Assembly: GCA_015478945.1 (NCBI GenBank)
Contig: JABUQX010142264.1
Coordinates: 5,001-20,137 of the forward strand
Source of the DNA: Trachelipus rathkii
Taxonomy: Eukaryota; Arthropoda; Malacostraca; Isopoda; Trachelipodidae
Direction: 5' to 3'
DNA length: 15,137 nt
The translations under genes and the position numbers were made by a program. The notes beneath the pieces are model-generated. The model saw nothing but the letters and a program-made list of their open reading frames with translations, searched no databases and was not told where the DNA came from. Positions 1-11,107 of the stretch are shown here, one piece after another (within the stretch, counting starts at the first letter, position 1; the number at the start of each line of letters is the position of its first letter).

Positions 1-15
1 GACAGATAAAGCAGT

Positions 16-90
16 CACGGTGAATGGAACGGGTATAGAGATACGGTGAATGGAACGGGATGGAGAGTCACGGATAACGGAACGGGGTAG
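16..90. repeat. Short tandem repeat, about 26-27 bp unit, three copies
   Basis: A unit reading roughly CGGTGAATGGAACGGG occurs at 18 and 44 and in diverged form (CGGATAACGGAACGGGG) at 71, giving a period of 26-27 bp. The following 50 bp (GGAGGGATGGACTGGGATGG and a GTGTGT run) are G-rich and may be a decayed continuation. Related words recur far away (ACGGATAACGG near 4061 and CGGAACGGGAGGG near 6811), so the unit may belong to a dispersed family. No coding potential is visible. The repeat is seen directly; the family membership is inferred. Confidence 0.7.
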
Positions 91-220
91 GAGGGATGGA
101 CTGGGATGGTGAGGGGTGTGTGTGTGTGTATAAGGGTGAGTGTATGTGTCTATGGATGCATTCGTGGATATGAAAAATACATTCATGATCCTACGTGAAA
201 TAAACTGAAATATTTCGGAT

Positions 221-690
221 TAAAAAGGACCATGAAGGTAGATGAGTTATAGAAAAACGAGGATGCGAAACAGCGAAAAAAACGGTCCGGCGTGGTGCAG
301 TGCTATGCGGCGCGGTGCAGCTCGGTTCAGCAGGGCCTTGCGGTTAAGCGAAAACGCGTCGTCAACCACCTGAAAACCCCCTTATGTGGGGAAAAACACG
401 CGAAAAAAAAGCAATAAAAAAAGGCTCAGGAAGGTAGCTGAAAACTAAAACTAGCTAAAAATATATAAAAAGGGTAAAATTTCATCTAAAAATGGGAGAT
501 GTCCTGGACATGAAAGAAGAAAAATAGGGTAAAAAAAGGTCCAGGAAGGTATCTGAGTAAAAAAAAGCCATAAAAAAATATATGAAAAAAGATAAAAAGC
601 GCCTGAAATATAGAAAAAAAGGTTAAAAAGTGCTTGAAATATAAGAAAAATGCTAAAAAAAGGTCCAGGAAGGTAGATGAGTACTAACCA
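221..690. repeat. Degenerate A-rich repeat array with GGTCCAGGAAGGTAGATGAG core
   Basis: A core like AAAAAGGTCCAGGAAGGTAG followed by (A/C)TGAG occurs at about 227, 423, 538 and 662. The spacings are about 196, 115 and 124 bp, as expected of an old tandem array with a unit near 115-124 bp and internal indels. Between the cores lie A-rich spacers, including a sub-repeat of about 29 bp (the words TGAAATATA then GAAAAA around 602-660). A GC-rich stretch (about 286-360) with repeated GGTGCAG words interrupts the array after its first copy. No ORF of note is present. Confidence 0.65.
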
Positions 691-861
691 GATGGCTAAT
701 TTGCCATCTAATTAGCTGGAGGGTGGGGTAAAAAGTGGATGCCAATATGCTCCCTATACTACTTTAAACATGGACAATTACACATATTATCATCTGACAT
801 TTTTTTCTCGTACTACTAACAACACTTTCTAAGAAAAATGTGTAAATTGCATATTCACACT
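691..861. other. AT-rich flank with no identifiable feature
   Basis: This stretch follows the broken gene in its reading direction and precedes the repeat array. I see no polyadenylation signal, terminal inverted repeat or target duplication that would mark the end of an element. A TAG in the third frame at 860-862 is the last plausible end of the neighbouring broken frame. Confidence 0.4.
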
Positions 862-2581
862 AAAAGGTTTGTCGTTGAGATGAAAGTCTTTGTTTTATTA
901 CAGCTGGAACCTTGCTGTGGTAATCACTTACAACCTGAAACACATACTGTTTCTGTTCGTGTTTCATTAATAATTTATTTTAATCTTCCATAAGCTTTAC
1001 CACTCTCTCAGCCGAATCATTTATGACTTTCAATTTATTTACTACTTTCAGACCTCTTACAAAACTTTTATTTTTATGCCATGTCAACGGATCTGTCTTT
1101 TAATGAAGTCATCATTCAATTCAAATCTTTCGAAAAATCATGCAGTGTTGAATGAAACAAATTGCTCAATTCCGCTGTTAATAATTACTTTGATTTTTTT
1201 TTCGGTTTTTAATTGTTTTCGCCACTTATTTTCTTTTAAAGATTCTGTCTCGCGATTCAAAGCATGTGCTTTTTTCATTTTTTTGATTCACATGACAAAT
1301 GTGTTTCAAAGGAAACTAATGCGACAACTTCAAGGCTCAAATACCATCTATAATTCCTTAATTTTTGTAAAGAAACCTGAACAAATGCCTCTTGCATCGA
1401 GAGATGTTACGATCGATAACTTTACATTAAAAAAGTTTCGAAAGAACCCTGAAATCCAGAACGGTCCTTTTACAGCAGAAGGGGCTGAAAACCATGCTTC
1501 AACGCACACACAGACCAGTAAAATACAAATATAACAGATCGCGTTCTCCTCTTGTGATGATAATGCAACTTTTCCACAAAACAGAAAGATTTTCAAGCAA
1601 TAAATAGTTCTTGCCATCCACGTCGCATAATGGGTGGCCCCTGGAATACAGAAGATATTCCACGATATGGTGCTTCGCCAAGGAAAATTGCTGTTAATTC
1701 TAGAATTTCCTTATAATCCTCTCTAGGCTGCTGTTCCTTCAAAGTATATCTAACAAAGTAAACAATTCGAGATACAACGCCCTGATTCAAGAGTCCCATA
1801 ACCTTTGCGATTTCAATCCTTGGTCGGGAATTATGAACACTGATTCCAGCAGATCAAGCATTTTAAAATCTTTCAAAGATTATTAACGCATGACCTGTAT
1901 TGTTACCCAAATTTTTTTCGAAAACGGTTCTAAGAATGATTTCATACATGTTACGTCTACAAGGCAGGTACAAAATGCCTTTTTCGAAACATTTTTCTAT
2001 CAAAACACACACACCTCTGAAACCACCAGTATTCGTTGCTGTAGTATTGAAGCTAAGTGCTTTGACATACGTATGGAGACCCCATTCAGCAATCACAAAC
2101 AGCATATGCCTGCTCTTTTCTAGTTCCAGATTATAATACAGGCATTCCATGAAGTTGTTCAGTATTGCCATTCAAAAGAATCGCATAAAGTCTATGCACG
2201 GTCCTTTTTACTTGTTAACGCTGGTAATAATTAACCATCCCAATGCACTTCAGCAGCTTCCAATTTGGTGTCCTGGAAGTACTTCTAAATTTCAGTTGCT
2301 TTTTCATCGCATTTTTTTTCCTAAAAATGTCAATAGATGACCTGTTGATGACAAAATCATTGACATCATGACCCAATGCCTTAGCTGTAGCACCAGAAAT
2401 AATTTGTTCCTTAAGCGAGTTTTTTTTCGAGAGAAACCCAAAAAAATAATAATTACGGAATCCAAGTCTGTAAAGAAATGCTTCTAAACAGATATTATCA
2501 GTATTGGATCTTTATTTCTTGTACTACATTATTACTATTATTGTGCTACATTATTAGTTCATGTTCAATATCACTTAGCAG

Positions 2582-3434
<853 letters not shown>

Positions 3435-3868
3435 TCTTAGCTCATTTCTCATCAAGGCTATCTCGTCAAGGCTAGCTCTTCTTTCTCTTTCAATTTCCTC
3501 GTCATTAAGTCCGAACATGAATTCTGGCAATCCTTTTAACCTTTGATTAATTAAACACTGTTTATTCTCTTCAGTAGTAATCATGTCAAAAGCGTTTGCA
3601 TGTACAATGTCAAACTGATCCTCGAGTTTCATTTCAAAATTTGCTTCCTTTTTCTTATATGATCTACCAGGTTTTTCTTTGCATTTGTCTCCATTCTTTG
3701 TACAAAGCTTCTAATTTTGGGATAGTTTCTTATCTCTTGTATTAAAATTAGTGTTTCTTCCCAAAACACCATCACTCCTGCAAAGCTAGTTTGGCACTTT
3801 GACGTAAAGTTAACTTTACCACACAAAGATTGAAAAATAATACTTAACACTTGCATATTTGATGACAA

Positions 3869-4367
3869 TTTACGTCAAGCTACATCATGCGAGTAATATC
3901 TGAGTAAATATATATGACGTAAACGAACAGATGACATAGTGTCATGAAAATGTGTTGTCACTCGTCTAAATTTCGAGAGAAAACTGTTGTCTTTGAGACG
4001 AAATCTGCCTTTTCTGCCCTTTATTCGAAAGTTGCTGGGGGCTGTGATCTCTCATTTGCTGACGGATAACGGGTATGACATCACTCTGTAACATTATGCA
4101 GGAATATGACTCGGTTTGTTTGTATTCTTAAAAATTAAACTTGTTGTCATCGCTGAAATATTTTATATAATTTATATTTCGTTTGATAAACAATTTTCAT
4201 CGTTTTTTTCTTTGATATTATGATTTTAAGGTTTCAGGGGCACCCTTTTTCTTTGTCAGATTGAGGGCAGGGTGCAATATTTGGTTTAGGCTGAGCCCAA
4301 TTTCAAACCACCCTAAAATAGGACATAAAATTCTTAATTTTCAGTCAATTTTGATCGTGAAAGAAGA
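3869..4367. other. AT-rich unique DNA between two elements
   Basis: I see no gene, promoter or repeat end that I can defend here. There is a small perfect palindrome at 3931-3945 (ATGACA, TAG, TGTCAT). The region could include the upstream part of the broken gene's source element, but I found no inverted repeat matching the region beyond 860 on the other side. Confidence 0.4.
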
Positions 4368-5047
4368 AAACTGCAGCTTTTTCTGACCTCTAAAACGTCT
4401 TTTTCGAGTGTTTTTCTGTGTCTGTAGTCATTCTTTCAGTATTTTCAATTTTTCAAAACTTTTGTTTTTTTAGCTTCAACTCCCTACAATTTTTTAATGA
4501 CTTCAAACTTGAATTTGTAGATCGGTCCATTACCTACAAAAGTCACGAAGTACTATTTTATTTTTTTCAAATTTGTGCCCAGCAATGTCCAAAATCAAAA
4601 CCTACTTTTTTTGGTTTGCAAAATGAAAAATTGAGAATTTTATTCTGCTCGTGCGAAGTGGATGAAATTTTCAAAGCATATGTAGTCGGGAGATGCACAA
4701 CTTTTTACCAAGATAATTTCTTTGTATATGTATCAGTTTTGGATTTTTTCTTTGAGCAAATTTTCCCCCCAAAAAAAGATTTGGAAAATTTCGAAAAAAT
4801 TATCTAACAAAAAAGGTGTATCTTTCCCTATTGTACAAGCAATGAAAATTTGATGTTGATCGGAAAAGTAGAAAACAAAATGTATCAATATTTCACTTTT
4901 TCTTAAAAAATATTTTTTGATGCAGGAGTGAAGGTAAATATGTCAAAAACATGGCTTTTGATAAATTGAAAATACTGAAAGAATGACAACAAACACAGAA
5001 AAACACTCGAAAACGACGTTTTATTATTCAGAGAAAAAGCTCAGTTT
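4368..5047. mobile_element. Terminal-inverted-repeat element with about 85-bp arms, no transposase
   Basis: The left arm (about 4368-4460) and the reverse complement of the right arm (about 4955-5047) share long blocks: AGCTTTTTCT, TAAAACGTC, then TTTTCGAGTGTTTTTCTGTG, GTCATTCTTTCAGTATTTTC and CAATTT, with only scattered differences. The arms begin with AAACTG. I see no convincing target duplication. The roughly 490-bp centre is AT-rich. A 129-codon plus-strand frame (4418-4807) runs across it, but it starts inside the arm, is dominated by Phe and Lys from T and A runs, and matches nothing I know, so I do not call it a gene. The best reading is a MITE or foldback-type element of unknown superfamily. 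Confidence 0.75.
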
Positions 5048-5240
5048 GTAACTATCGTAGGCGGCTGAAGAAGCCCAAGAAGTAGACTGGAGGTGGTGAG
5101 AAGTGATAGGCTCAACTCGAATATATTTGGACCCCTGCCTTTCGCAAGCAATTTATTTTAGAATATTTTTAACGCAAAATGGAACCAAACGGGGAATTGG
5201 GGCAAAAAAAACAAGTCTTAAATAATTTTTAGATAACCTG
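5048..5240. other. Unique AT-rich DNA, nothing recognised
   Basis: A short stretch of normal composition (GGCGGCTGAAGAAGCCCAAG near 5061) before the first mosaic island. No frame, repeat or structure beyond chance is visible. Confidence 0.4.
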
Positions 5241-5391
5241 ATATCATTGATAGTATATAACCATATATCTTCTTTATCTTAACCAATATATATATATAAC
5301 CTAACTATTATATATGTAACCTTGTATACCAACATATATATAACACTGTATATATACCGTACATATATATATGTAGTAATATATTTCTATA

Positions 5392-5441
<50 letters not shown>

Positions 5442-6167
5442 TATATATACTGCTCAACAACAACCAACATATATATGGCAGTAACCCAGCAGCAGCAACT
5501 ATGCTGCTGTAGCAATAGCAACCATATGCTGCTCTGCGCCTTAATAATATATGTATGCATAGCATACACCATTATATATATATCATATGTAACTTAGCCT
5601 TTAACTACTTATATGTATATATAGTATATATTACCTTATATAACTACTTATATAACTAATATATATGCCTTATATATATATATTTAACTCTTAACATACT
5701 TTTAGATTATATATACCGACAACAACTTATAACCTTATATATATATATATATATATATAATAGCATATAACCTTAACTTAACCATAATATATATATATAT
5801 ATACCTTATATCTTAGCTAACATTTCCATCGCGTATAGCGAAGCTCTGCTGCTGCTGCTGCTGCTGCTGCCCAACTTGTATATTGCTATATAACAACAAC
5901 TATCCCAATAATAGCATAATATATATGTAGCATGTAGCAACATATGTATATAATATATATAACGTATATAAAACTTAACCTTAATAATATATATAGTTTA
6001 TATATTAATAATATATATATATATATACTGTATATATATATATGCTCTATATATATATATATCTGCTGCTGCACTTAGCCAACCAGCAACCTTAGTACTA
6101 TATAACACCAACAACCCATGTATATACTGCCATATGCTCTTTGCTGTACCATGTATATATATAAATG
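5241..6167. repeat. TA-rich mosaic island 1 (TATATA, AACCTTA and GCAGC/GCTGC words)
   Basis: Runs of (TA)n up to about 50 bp alternate with a small vocabulary: AACCTTA, TTAGCC, CAACAACA, GCAGCAAC, TGCTGCTG. From 5478 to 5703 and again from 5842 to 6166 I read no GG and no GA on the plus strand, whereas CC occurs repeatedly. The sequence is therefore not simply low complexity but strongly strand-asymmetric. The 60-90-codon frames here are Tyr/Ile and Leu/Ala repeats with no protein character. It may be a real compound repeat or a consensus artefact. Confidence 0.8.
5846..5870. repeat. (CTG)8 trinucleotide repeat
   Basis: Eight uninterrupted CTG units inside mosaic island 1. There is no surrounding reading frame of quality, so it is not a polyglutamine or polyleucine exon. 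Shorter GCTGCTGC pieces recur in nearly all the mosaic islands. Confidence 0.9.
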
Positions 6168-6396
6168 GATTGAGGAAGTTGCGTAATGGCCAAGAAAAAC
6201 ATAGACTTTTCAAGAGCTTTTGTTAAATTAAAGTTTCATAAATAACAGTGAAGACCTAAGAATAATCGTTTTTTTTAGCATTATTCATTGGAAATATTTA
6301 GATTTTTTTTTTTATTTTCTCAAGGGGTGGAGCAGAGACAGCAGGAAATACACCGTCTCTCATTCACCGGGAGAGCCGAGACCGACTCCAGCCTCT
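6168..6396. other. Unique segment with normal composition, nothing recognised
   Basis: Composition changes abruptly here from the mosaic to DNA with ordinary GG and GA content. T-runs at 6268 and 6303 are present. No frame or structure could be supported. Confidence 0.4.
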
Positions 6397-6590
6397 TTCA
6401 GTTTTACCCATGGTATTCTTTGATTGTACTACCACTGGTGTAGGAATTAAAATTATACTTTTTTAATGAAATACCATAGGGTAAACCACAAAGATAGTAG
6501 ATTGGGTCTCTGATCCAGGAGTGGACAGTGAGGCTTGAAGTCACCTCTGTCCTAGAGCCTAAATAAGGGGAGAAGGTGGTCTAAACTTTA
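6397..6590. repeat. Dispersed repeat, copy 1 (ACCCTATGGTATT end, internal inverted repeat)
   Basis: Two arms, GTTTTACCCATGGTATT at 6401-6417 and the reverse complement of ATACCATAGGGTAAACC at 6471-6487, face each other across about 53 bp. Beyond the right arm, CACAAAGAT and, farther on, a CCTAAATAAGGGG block correspond to CGCAAAGAT and the TAAATACCTCGGGG block at 11148-11331, in the same order. This marks two diverged copies of one interspersed repeat. I do not recognise the family. It is richer in G and C than its surroundings. Confidence 0.6.
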
Positions 6591-6690
6591 GCAAATTTTC
6601 ACGTAATTAAATCGCCAAGATGTTTGTGTTGATCTGACGTCTGTCAATAACGGTTGTGCCTAACTTTCCCTTCTCTGCATATTAACACTT
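6591..6690. other. Unique AT-rich segment, nothing recognised
   Basis: Ordinary-looking DNA between the dispersed repeat and the next TA run. No feature could be supported. Confidence 0.3.
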
Positions 6691-6727
<37 letters not shown>

Positions 6728-6800
6728 TATATATATATAACTGCTGTATATATATATATATATATATATAAATATACTCTATGCTGCTGTAATAATATTA
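6691..6800. repeat. TA mosaic island 2
   Basis: Two (TA)n runs of about 30 and 24 bp separated by CTATATATATATAACTGCTG and followed by CTCTATGCTGCTGTAATAA. It has the same word set as island 1. Confidence 0.8.
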
Positions 6801-7384
6801 CTTAACATTTACGGAACGGGAGGGTCGGTTCAGGGTATGACGGGTAGATGAATGTTCTGAGGAGTAGGGTAATTTTTTTTTTTCTTATGTTTAAGTTAAA
6901 TGGATTGGTTTAGATTAGGTTGGAGGTTGGGAAAAAAAAATATTAATATAATATTGTTTACCAATCTTTAAAACACTACTTATGGAAACACCTGATAAAA
7001 AAATACAATAGTATTTGAAAAACGAACACATATCTTATTTTTATTTTTTTATTTTCACCAAGTCAATGTATATAAAAAGGTTTAGTTGCTCATATAAAAT
7101 ATCAATTTTCTTAAAATATTGAAAAGAAATGGAAGTTAATGCTGATGGCATCACATGGAAATTTTGGGAGGGAGTAGCGGCCCCATTCCTCAAGTTGCCC
7201 CATATGACAATAGAAAGTATAACACGCAGTCAGAAAGGTGGTTCCGGTAAATACACAAAGGAAAATTTTAATTACTTTTAAAACTTCACCTCTAAAAATG
7301 CTTATTTTTATTTGTACTTTTGATTATATTAAATTTACTATTAATTTTATCACCTATTAGCGTATATGTATAAAAACTTGTTTA
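6801..7384. other. AT-rich unique DNA without identifiable gene
   Basis: The segment opens with CGGAACGGGAGGGTCGG, reminiscent of the short repeat at the start of the window. TTTAGATTAGGTTGGAGGTTGG near 6909 is TTAGG-like but not a telomere array. The rest is A/T runs. I found no frame longer than expected by chance. Confidence 0.4.
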
Positions 7385-7393
7385 TTATATATG

Positions 7394-7428
<35 letters not shown>

Positions 7429-7513
7429 TAACCCCAGCCAGCAACGCATATATGCCTGCTGCTGTATAACCCAACCCACTGCATAACACATATATATATA
7501 TCATATATATATA
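7385..7513. repeat. TA mosaic island 3
   Basis: A (TA)n run of about 30 bp, then AACCCCAGCCAGCAACGC, TGCCTGCTGCTG and AACCCAACCC words, then short TA runs. No GG or GA is seen from 7400 to 7510. A 74-codon minus frame covers the island and its flank but reads as repeat translation. Confidence 0.8.
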
Positions 7514-8320
7514 ATTAAGAATTTTAAAAGTAAATAAATAAATATTAATCACGTTCCTGCGAACAAAGGATAACTTATCTGATAATTCATTCCTTTGTTT
7601 CAAGGTCACCGAAAAACATATTAAAAGAGATCTGGGTCTAAAGTCATGAATTTATTGATTACGTCAAAGTTGGAGTCAAAGTTTTTTATTTCTCCTGTAG
7701 GAATGAATTAAAAAATGTTTTGAGTAATATAAACATTAAATAAGGTTAGAATAAAAATATGGCTCGTGTCGATTATCTGCTTCAGTTAAGCTTAAGTCAT
7801 TTTTTTAAAGCTGCGTTATCGAGCAAAATGTACAACATAACGCATGTTGCCAATGCATGTTTTTTAGGACAATGCAAAGTGAAATAAATTATAAATATAA
7901 AACTAAATTACGTTGTGAGGTTATGATATGTTAAGTAAGGTTATGTTGGGTTACGTTAGTTTACATAGATTTAAACTTTTGGATAAACTTAAGATTCTTT
8001 CTGACCGAAAAAATTTATAAGTTCTAACAACGATATATTCCAAATATTCGATATTTGGATCGATTAAACCTATTGAAATCCCTTTCAAGGAACTTCATTC
8101 TGACGCCATCGGCAATTCCATAAATGTTTGGGTTGTGAGAGTGGTAAAAGTGTTTGTGCGGTGGTGAATAATGAATATTTATAAATTATTTGAAATTTAA
8201 AATAACTACAATGTATAACCTAGTAGTTTGACAAGAAAGTAAAGGGCTAATTAACATTTACTAAATATGAAATTTAATGTAATATCTTGTTTTAATTTAA
8301 TATATGTTAGGTTTCCTCTT
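7514..8320. other. AT-rich unique DNA, about 800 bp, no gene
   Basis: The longest stretch of non-mosaic sequence in the middle of the window. It contains a degenerate GGTTA-rich tract (about 7915-7960: GAGGTTATGATATG, GTAAGGTTATG, GGGTTACGTTAG) and an 8-bp perfect hairpin at 8040-8058 (CCAAATAT, TCG, ATATTTGG). Neither is strong enough to name. No coding frame, splice structure or RNA gene is visible. Confidence 0.45.
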
Positions 8321-8362
8321 ATATATATATATATATATATATACTGCTTGCGCCAACACTTA

Positions 8363-8397
<35 letters not shown>

Positions 8398-8557
8398 CTG
8401 CTAACCTTATTATATATATATATATATATATACTATATATATATATAGAGCGACAGTCGCATATGCCCAGGCAATAACTTGCAGGTTAAGTCACTTCGGA
8501 TCCTGGGTGAGAAACACAGGATTAGTGGAATACTTGCATGGGGTGTGAGCATAAAGC

Positions 8558-8589
<32 letters not shown>

Positions 8590-8590
8590 C
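8321..8590. repeat. TA mosaic island 4 with an embedded unique chunk
   Basis: Three (TA)n runs at about 8322-8342, 8370-8396 and 8411-8432, then a chunk of ordinary composition at about 8447-8560 (containing GTCACTTCGGATCCTGGGTG), then another run at 8563-8588. The embedded chunk has sharp edges against the TA runs. I could not identify it; it has no tRNA-type A and B boxes. Confidence 0.7.
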
Positions 8591-8794
8591 CAATAACTTA
8601 TAACATAATATAGGTGATGTTTTAAAGCATTTCTTTAATTTTGTAGGTCAAATTAATGCCAACTTACGAGGCACAAACAAAGAAAGCATCTGAGATGATT
8701 TTGAACATTTCAGGGCATAGCTAGGAATTATCCATAAGTCGTCAGTTGATTATTTATTAAGCTTAAATATTATTTTTTATTTAAAGACAAACTA

Positions 8795-8965
8795 TCTAGG
8801 TTGGGTTTGGGTTGCGGCTTTAACGACAATAAATCTGGGATAGGTTTAGGTTTGCAGCTCCCAATTTATCTGGTTAGTTCTAGGTCTACTGGCAATGATG
8901 ATCGATCTAGGTAGGAGTCGTACTGGCCACGGCTTTTAAGTCTAAGGATTAGGATAAAAAAGTTT
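8795..8965. repeat. Diverged ATCTAGGTT / CGGCTTTTAA repeat, left copy
   Basis: ATCTAGGTTGGG followed 14 bp later by GCGGCTTTAA, and ATCGATCTAGGT followed by CCACGGCTTTTAAGTCTAAG, carry the same two-part core as the tandem repeat at 12471-12625. About 95 bp between the two cores are degenerate. These look like old members of the same interspersed or tandem family. Confidence 0.55.
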
Positions 8966-8984
8966 AGATAAGAAACTTGGAATT

Positions 8985-9360
8985 TTTATTATATATACTA
9001 TATATATATATATATAAATATATATATAACATACTATTCTTTATATGTATATATATATAACCTTATATATATATATATATATATTTGTTTTTCTCTGTTA
9101 CTAATAAATGTTCGTTGCAGTTTGTAGCGACAAACAGAGTCAGTATGTAGGCGCTTATATGAGTCACTTTATAGGCTTTTGAGTGACGTAGTTAAGTTTA
9201 AAGAAATATGTTCATTCTTTTCATTCTTTATTTGTTAACTTATATACTTATATATATATACTATATATATATATATATATCTTTATAGTATATATATAAC
9301 TTAATATAACTTAACCTAACCTAATCTTACTATTACTTATATTATTACTATATATATATA
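8985..9360. repeat. TA mosaic islands 5 and 6 flanking a unique chunk
   Basis: TA runs occupy about 8990-9085 and 9240-9360, with ordinary sequence between about 9086 and 9239. The second island contains AACTTAACCTAACCTAATC, two AACCT units in the telomere-like phase, too short to be called an interstitial telomere. Confidence 0.65.
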
Positions 9361-9361
9361 T

Positions 9362-9634
9362 GGCAACGAAGAAAGATTAGATCACTTAGCGAAAAAGGAG
9401 TATAATTTTGGTTTCATTCATCTCTTAGAGGGTCAGGTCATAAATTTAGTTTATCACGCAGGAAGTATTGAATGATTTGGTGTTAAAATTCTAGTTTCTG
9501 TAGTAGAAATATATCTGAAGAAGGACCATTTAGTCTGGTATGTGGAAAAACCTGCTTTTTTCACAAGTATTTATTGCATGAACTATTTTCAAGTTTGCGG
9601 AAGCTATTTTAAAATTTCTAGGTATATGAAGTAA
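9362..9634 (+). pseudogene. Possible relic of a coding segment, unidentified
   Basis: One frame is open for 37 codons (GNEERLDHLAKKEYNFGF near its start), meets a single TGA at 9473-9475, then stays open for 52 more codons (including YLKKDHLVWYVEKPAF) to TAA at 9632-9634. The residue mix is more protein-like than other frames in the window. I do not recognise a family, and one open frame of this size in AT-rich DNA can arise by chance. It is listed only as a weak candidate. Confidence 0.2.
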
Positions 9635-9654
9635 GCGTTAAACACACACACCCG

Positions 9655-9770
9655 CGCCTTATATAGCAACAACCTTAACATATATATATATATATAACTA
9701 TATGTATAACTTAACTATATATATAACATATACTTATAACATATATATATGTATATATATATGCCTATAT
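9655..9770. repeat. TA mosaic island 7
   Basis: Short TA runs with AACAACCTTAAC and TAACTTAAC words and no GG or GA. It ends at the GG of ATGGTTTTG near 9776, where ordinary sequence resumes. Confidence 0.75.
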
Positions 9771-9820
9771 AACATGGTTTTGTGCTCTTTCATATATCTA
9801 TCATAATCTATAATAACTCC

Positions 9821-9980
9821 CAGGAAGAGCTTTCGCCCTGTCAGTAGGTCCAGCGTTTCCTTCTGGTCCAACTTTTAACTCTATAACACTACTGAAAGCC
9901 AGTTCTCAGCTCAATGGTTTGGACGCCTAGTCCTTGAGTTATACTTTCAGGTAGGGTTTTCGCCCTTTCAGTAGGAACTT
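9821..9980. repeat. Tandem repeat pair, about 127 bp period, with conserved small hairpin
   Basis: CAGGAAGAGCTTTCGCCCTG at 9821-9840 and CAGGTAGGGTTTTCGCCCTT at 9948-9967 are followed in both by TCAGTAGG. On the minus strand each forms a small stem-loop (AGGGC GAAA GCTCT, and AGGG CGAAAA CCCT), with the stem kept despite substitutions. The intervening DNA is too diverged to align by eye. Confidence 0.6.
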
Positions 9981-10630
9981 GCATCTTCTGTGAGCTCTCA
10001 GCACTGGTTCTCCTAGAGAGCTCTCAAGAGGATCTTGTTTCCCACAGGCACATAAGATCTCAGCGCTGCACCAAAGAGTGATTCAAGCAAGGAAGGGACC
10101 GGGTTGCTAGCCTTGTACGCCCCATAACCATGCGAAGAAGATCTTCATATGTCCCCCAAACCGCGTCCGAAAACTCCAATCATGTCACATTCTTCCCTTG
10201 ATTACTCAGAAAACATCCTATAACCACCAAATATCACCTAGAAATGGATTGATTCAATTATTTGTAGGCTAAAATTTCGCTTTGTTATTCATAATAATAA
10301 TTTAAAAAAACAATTTCCAAATTTTTCTTCCTTTACAGATTATTTAATGAAAATCTTATTAAAAGGCCCGGATAAAAAAACTGTATGTGTATCTATGTTT
10401 TTAAATATTTAATTTTGAATTAATTTATAATTTTGATTTAATTTCTTGGGTCAATAAAATAACTAGCTATGTGTTCAGTTTCATAAAATTTCTTCTCCAC
10501 TTCTAATATGAATACAGCTTGAATTCGCGTAGCTCTCACTGGGTTTTATCCATAACAATCAGCCTTCTCTTGTTCTTCCTCATTTCATCTTTCCAGCTGT
10601 TCCAGTAGATCAGCACCACGACAGTCGATC
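9981..10630. other. Unique DNA, no gene found
   Basis: The left part (to about 10200) is less AT-rich and includes GAGAGCTCTC (10016-10025) and several CTCAGC words. The right part is A/T runs. No frame longer than chance, no tRNA and no repeat end could be supported on either strand. Confidence 0.4.
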
Positions 10631-10635
10631 ATAAT

Positions 10636-10695
10636 ATGTATATATATATATATATATATATAATAACATAACATAACATATCTGTATAACTTATA

Positions 10696-10732
<37 letters not shown>

Positions 10733-10765
10733 ACTTAACTTATATATATATGCTGCTGCATATAC
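10636..10765. repeat. TA mosaic island 8
   Basis: (TA)n runs at about 10636-10663 and 10700-10728 separated by ATAACATAACATAACAT and AACTTATAACCTTA words, ending in TGCTGCTGCATATACC. Confidence 0.8.
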
Positions 10766-11107
10766 CATGGGACCAGAGTAAACCATGGTCCCCTCAAAAT
10801 AATTTAGTATTGGAAGGTTGGTAATAATTTTTTTATTTTAGGTAAGAAATTTATTCTTACTAAAAAGAACTTTGCATTTTTAGGCTTTTGTTTATTTCAC
10901 GACAGTAAATCTTATTTGCTTATTTTGTCATTTCCTATATACTATATATATATATATATACTAACTCTTTCTTTTAATATATACTATATATATATATAAC
11001 ATATATATAGATTTTTTTAATGCTCACGGTATGTAAGTAGAGAACAGCAGGGTCCTACCACAGTAAAAACAAATTATATGTTGGAGTTCGACCGAAAATT
11101 CTAAGGA

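Noticed and set aside
1076..1534. 152-codon plus-strand frame as a gene
   Set aside because: It lies antisense to the conserved blocks of the minus-strand pseudogene (AERVVKL, RWYLS, WFSAP) and is a shadow of them.
4418..4807. 129-codon plus-strand frame as a gene
   Set aside because: It begins inside an inverted-repeat arm, is rich in Phe and Lys from T and A runs, and matches no domain known to me.
8447..8560. tRNA or tRNA-derived SINE head
   Set aside because: GGATCCTGGG has a faint B-box look, but no A box lies at the right distance and no cloverleaf can be drawn.
9300..9330. Interstitial telomere (AACCT)n
   Set aside because: Only two units in phase, in a context where AACC words are generally common.
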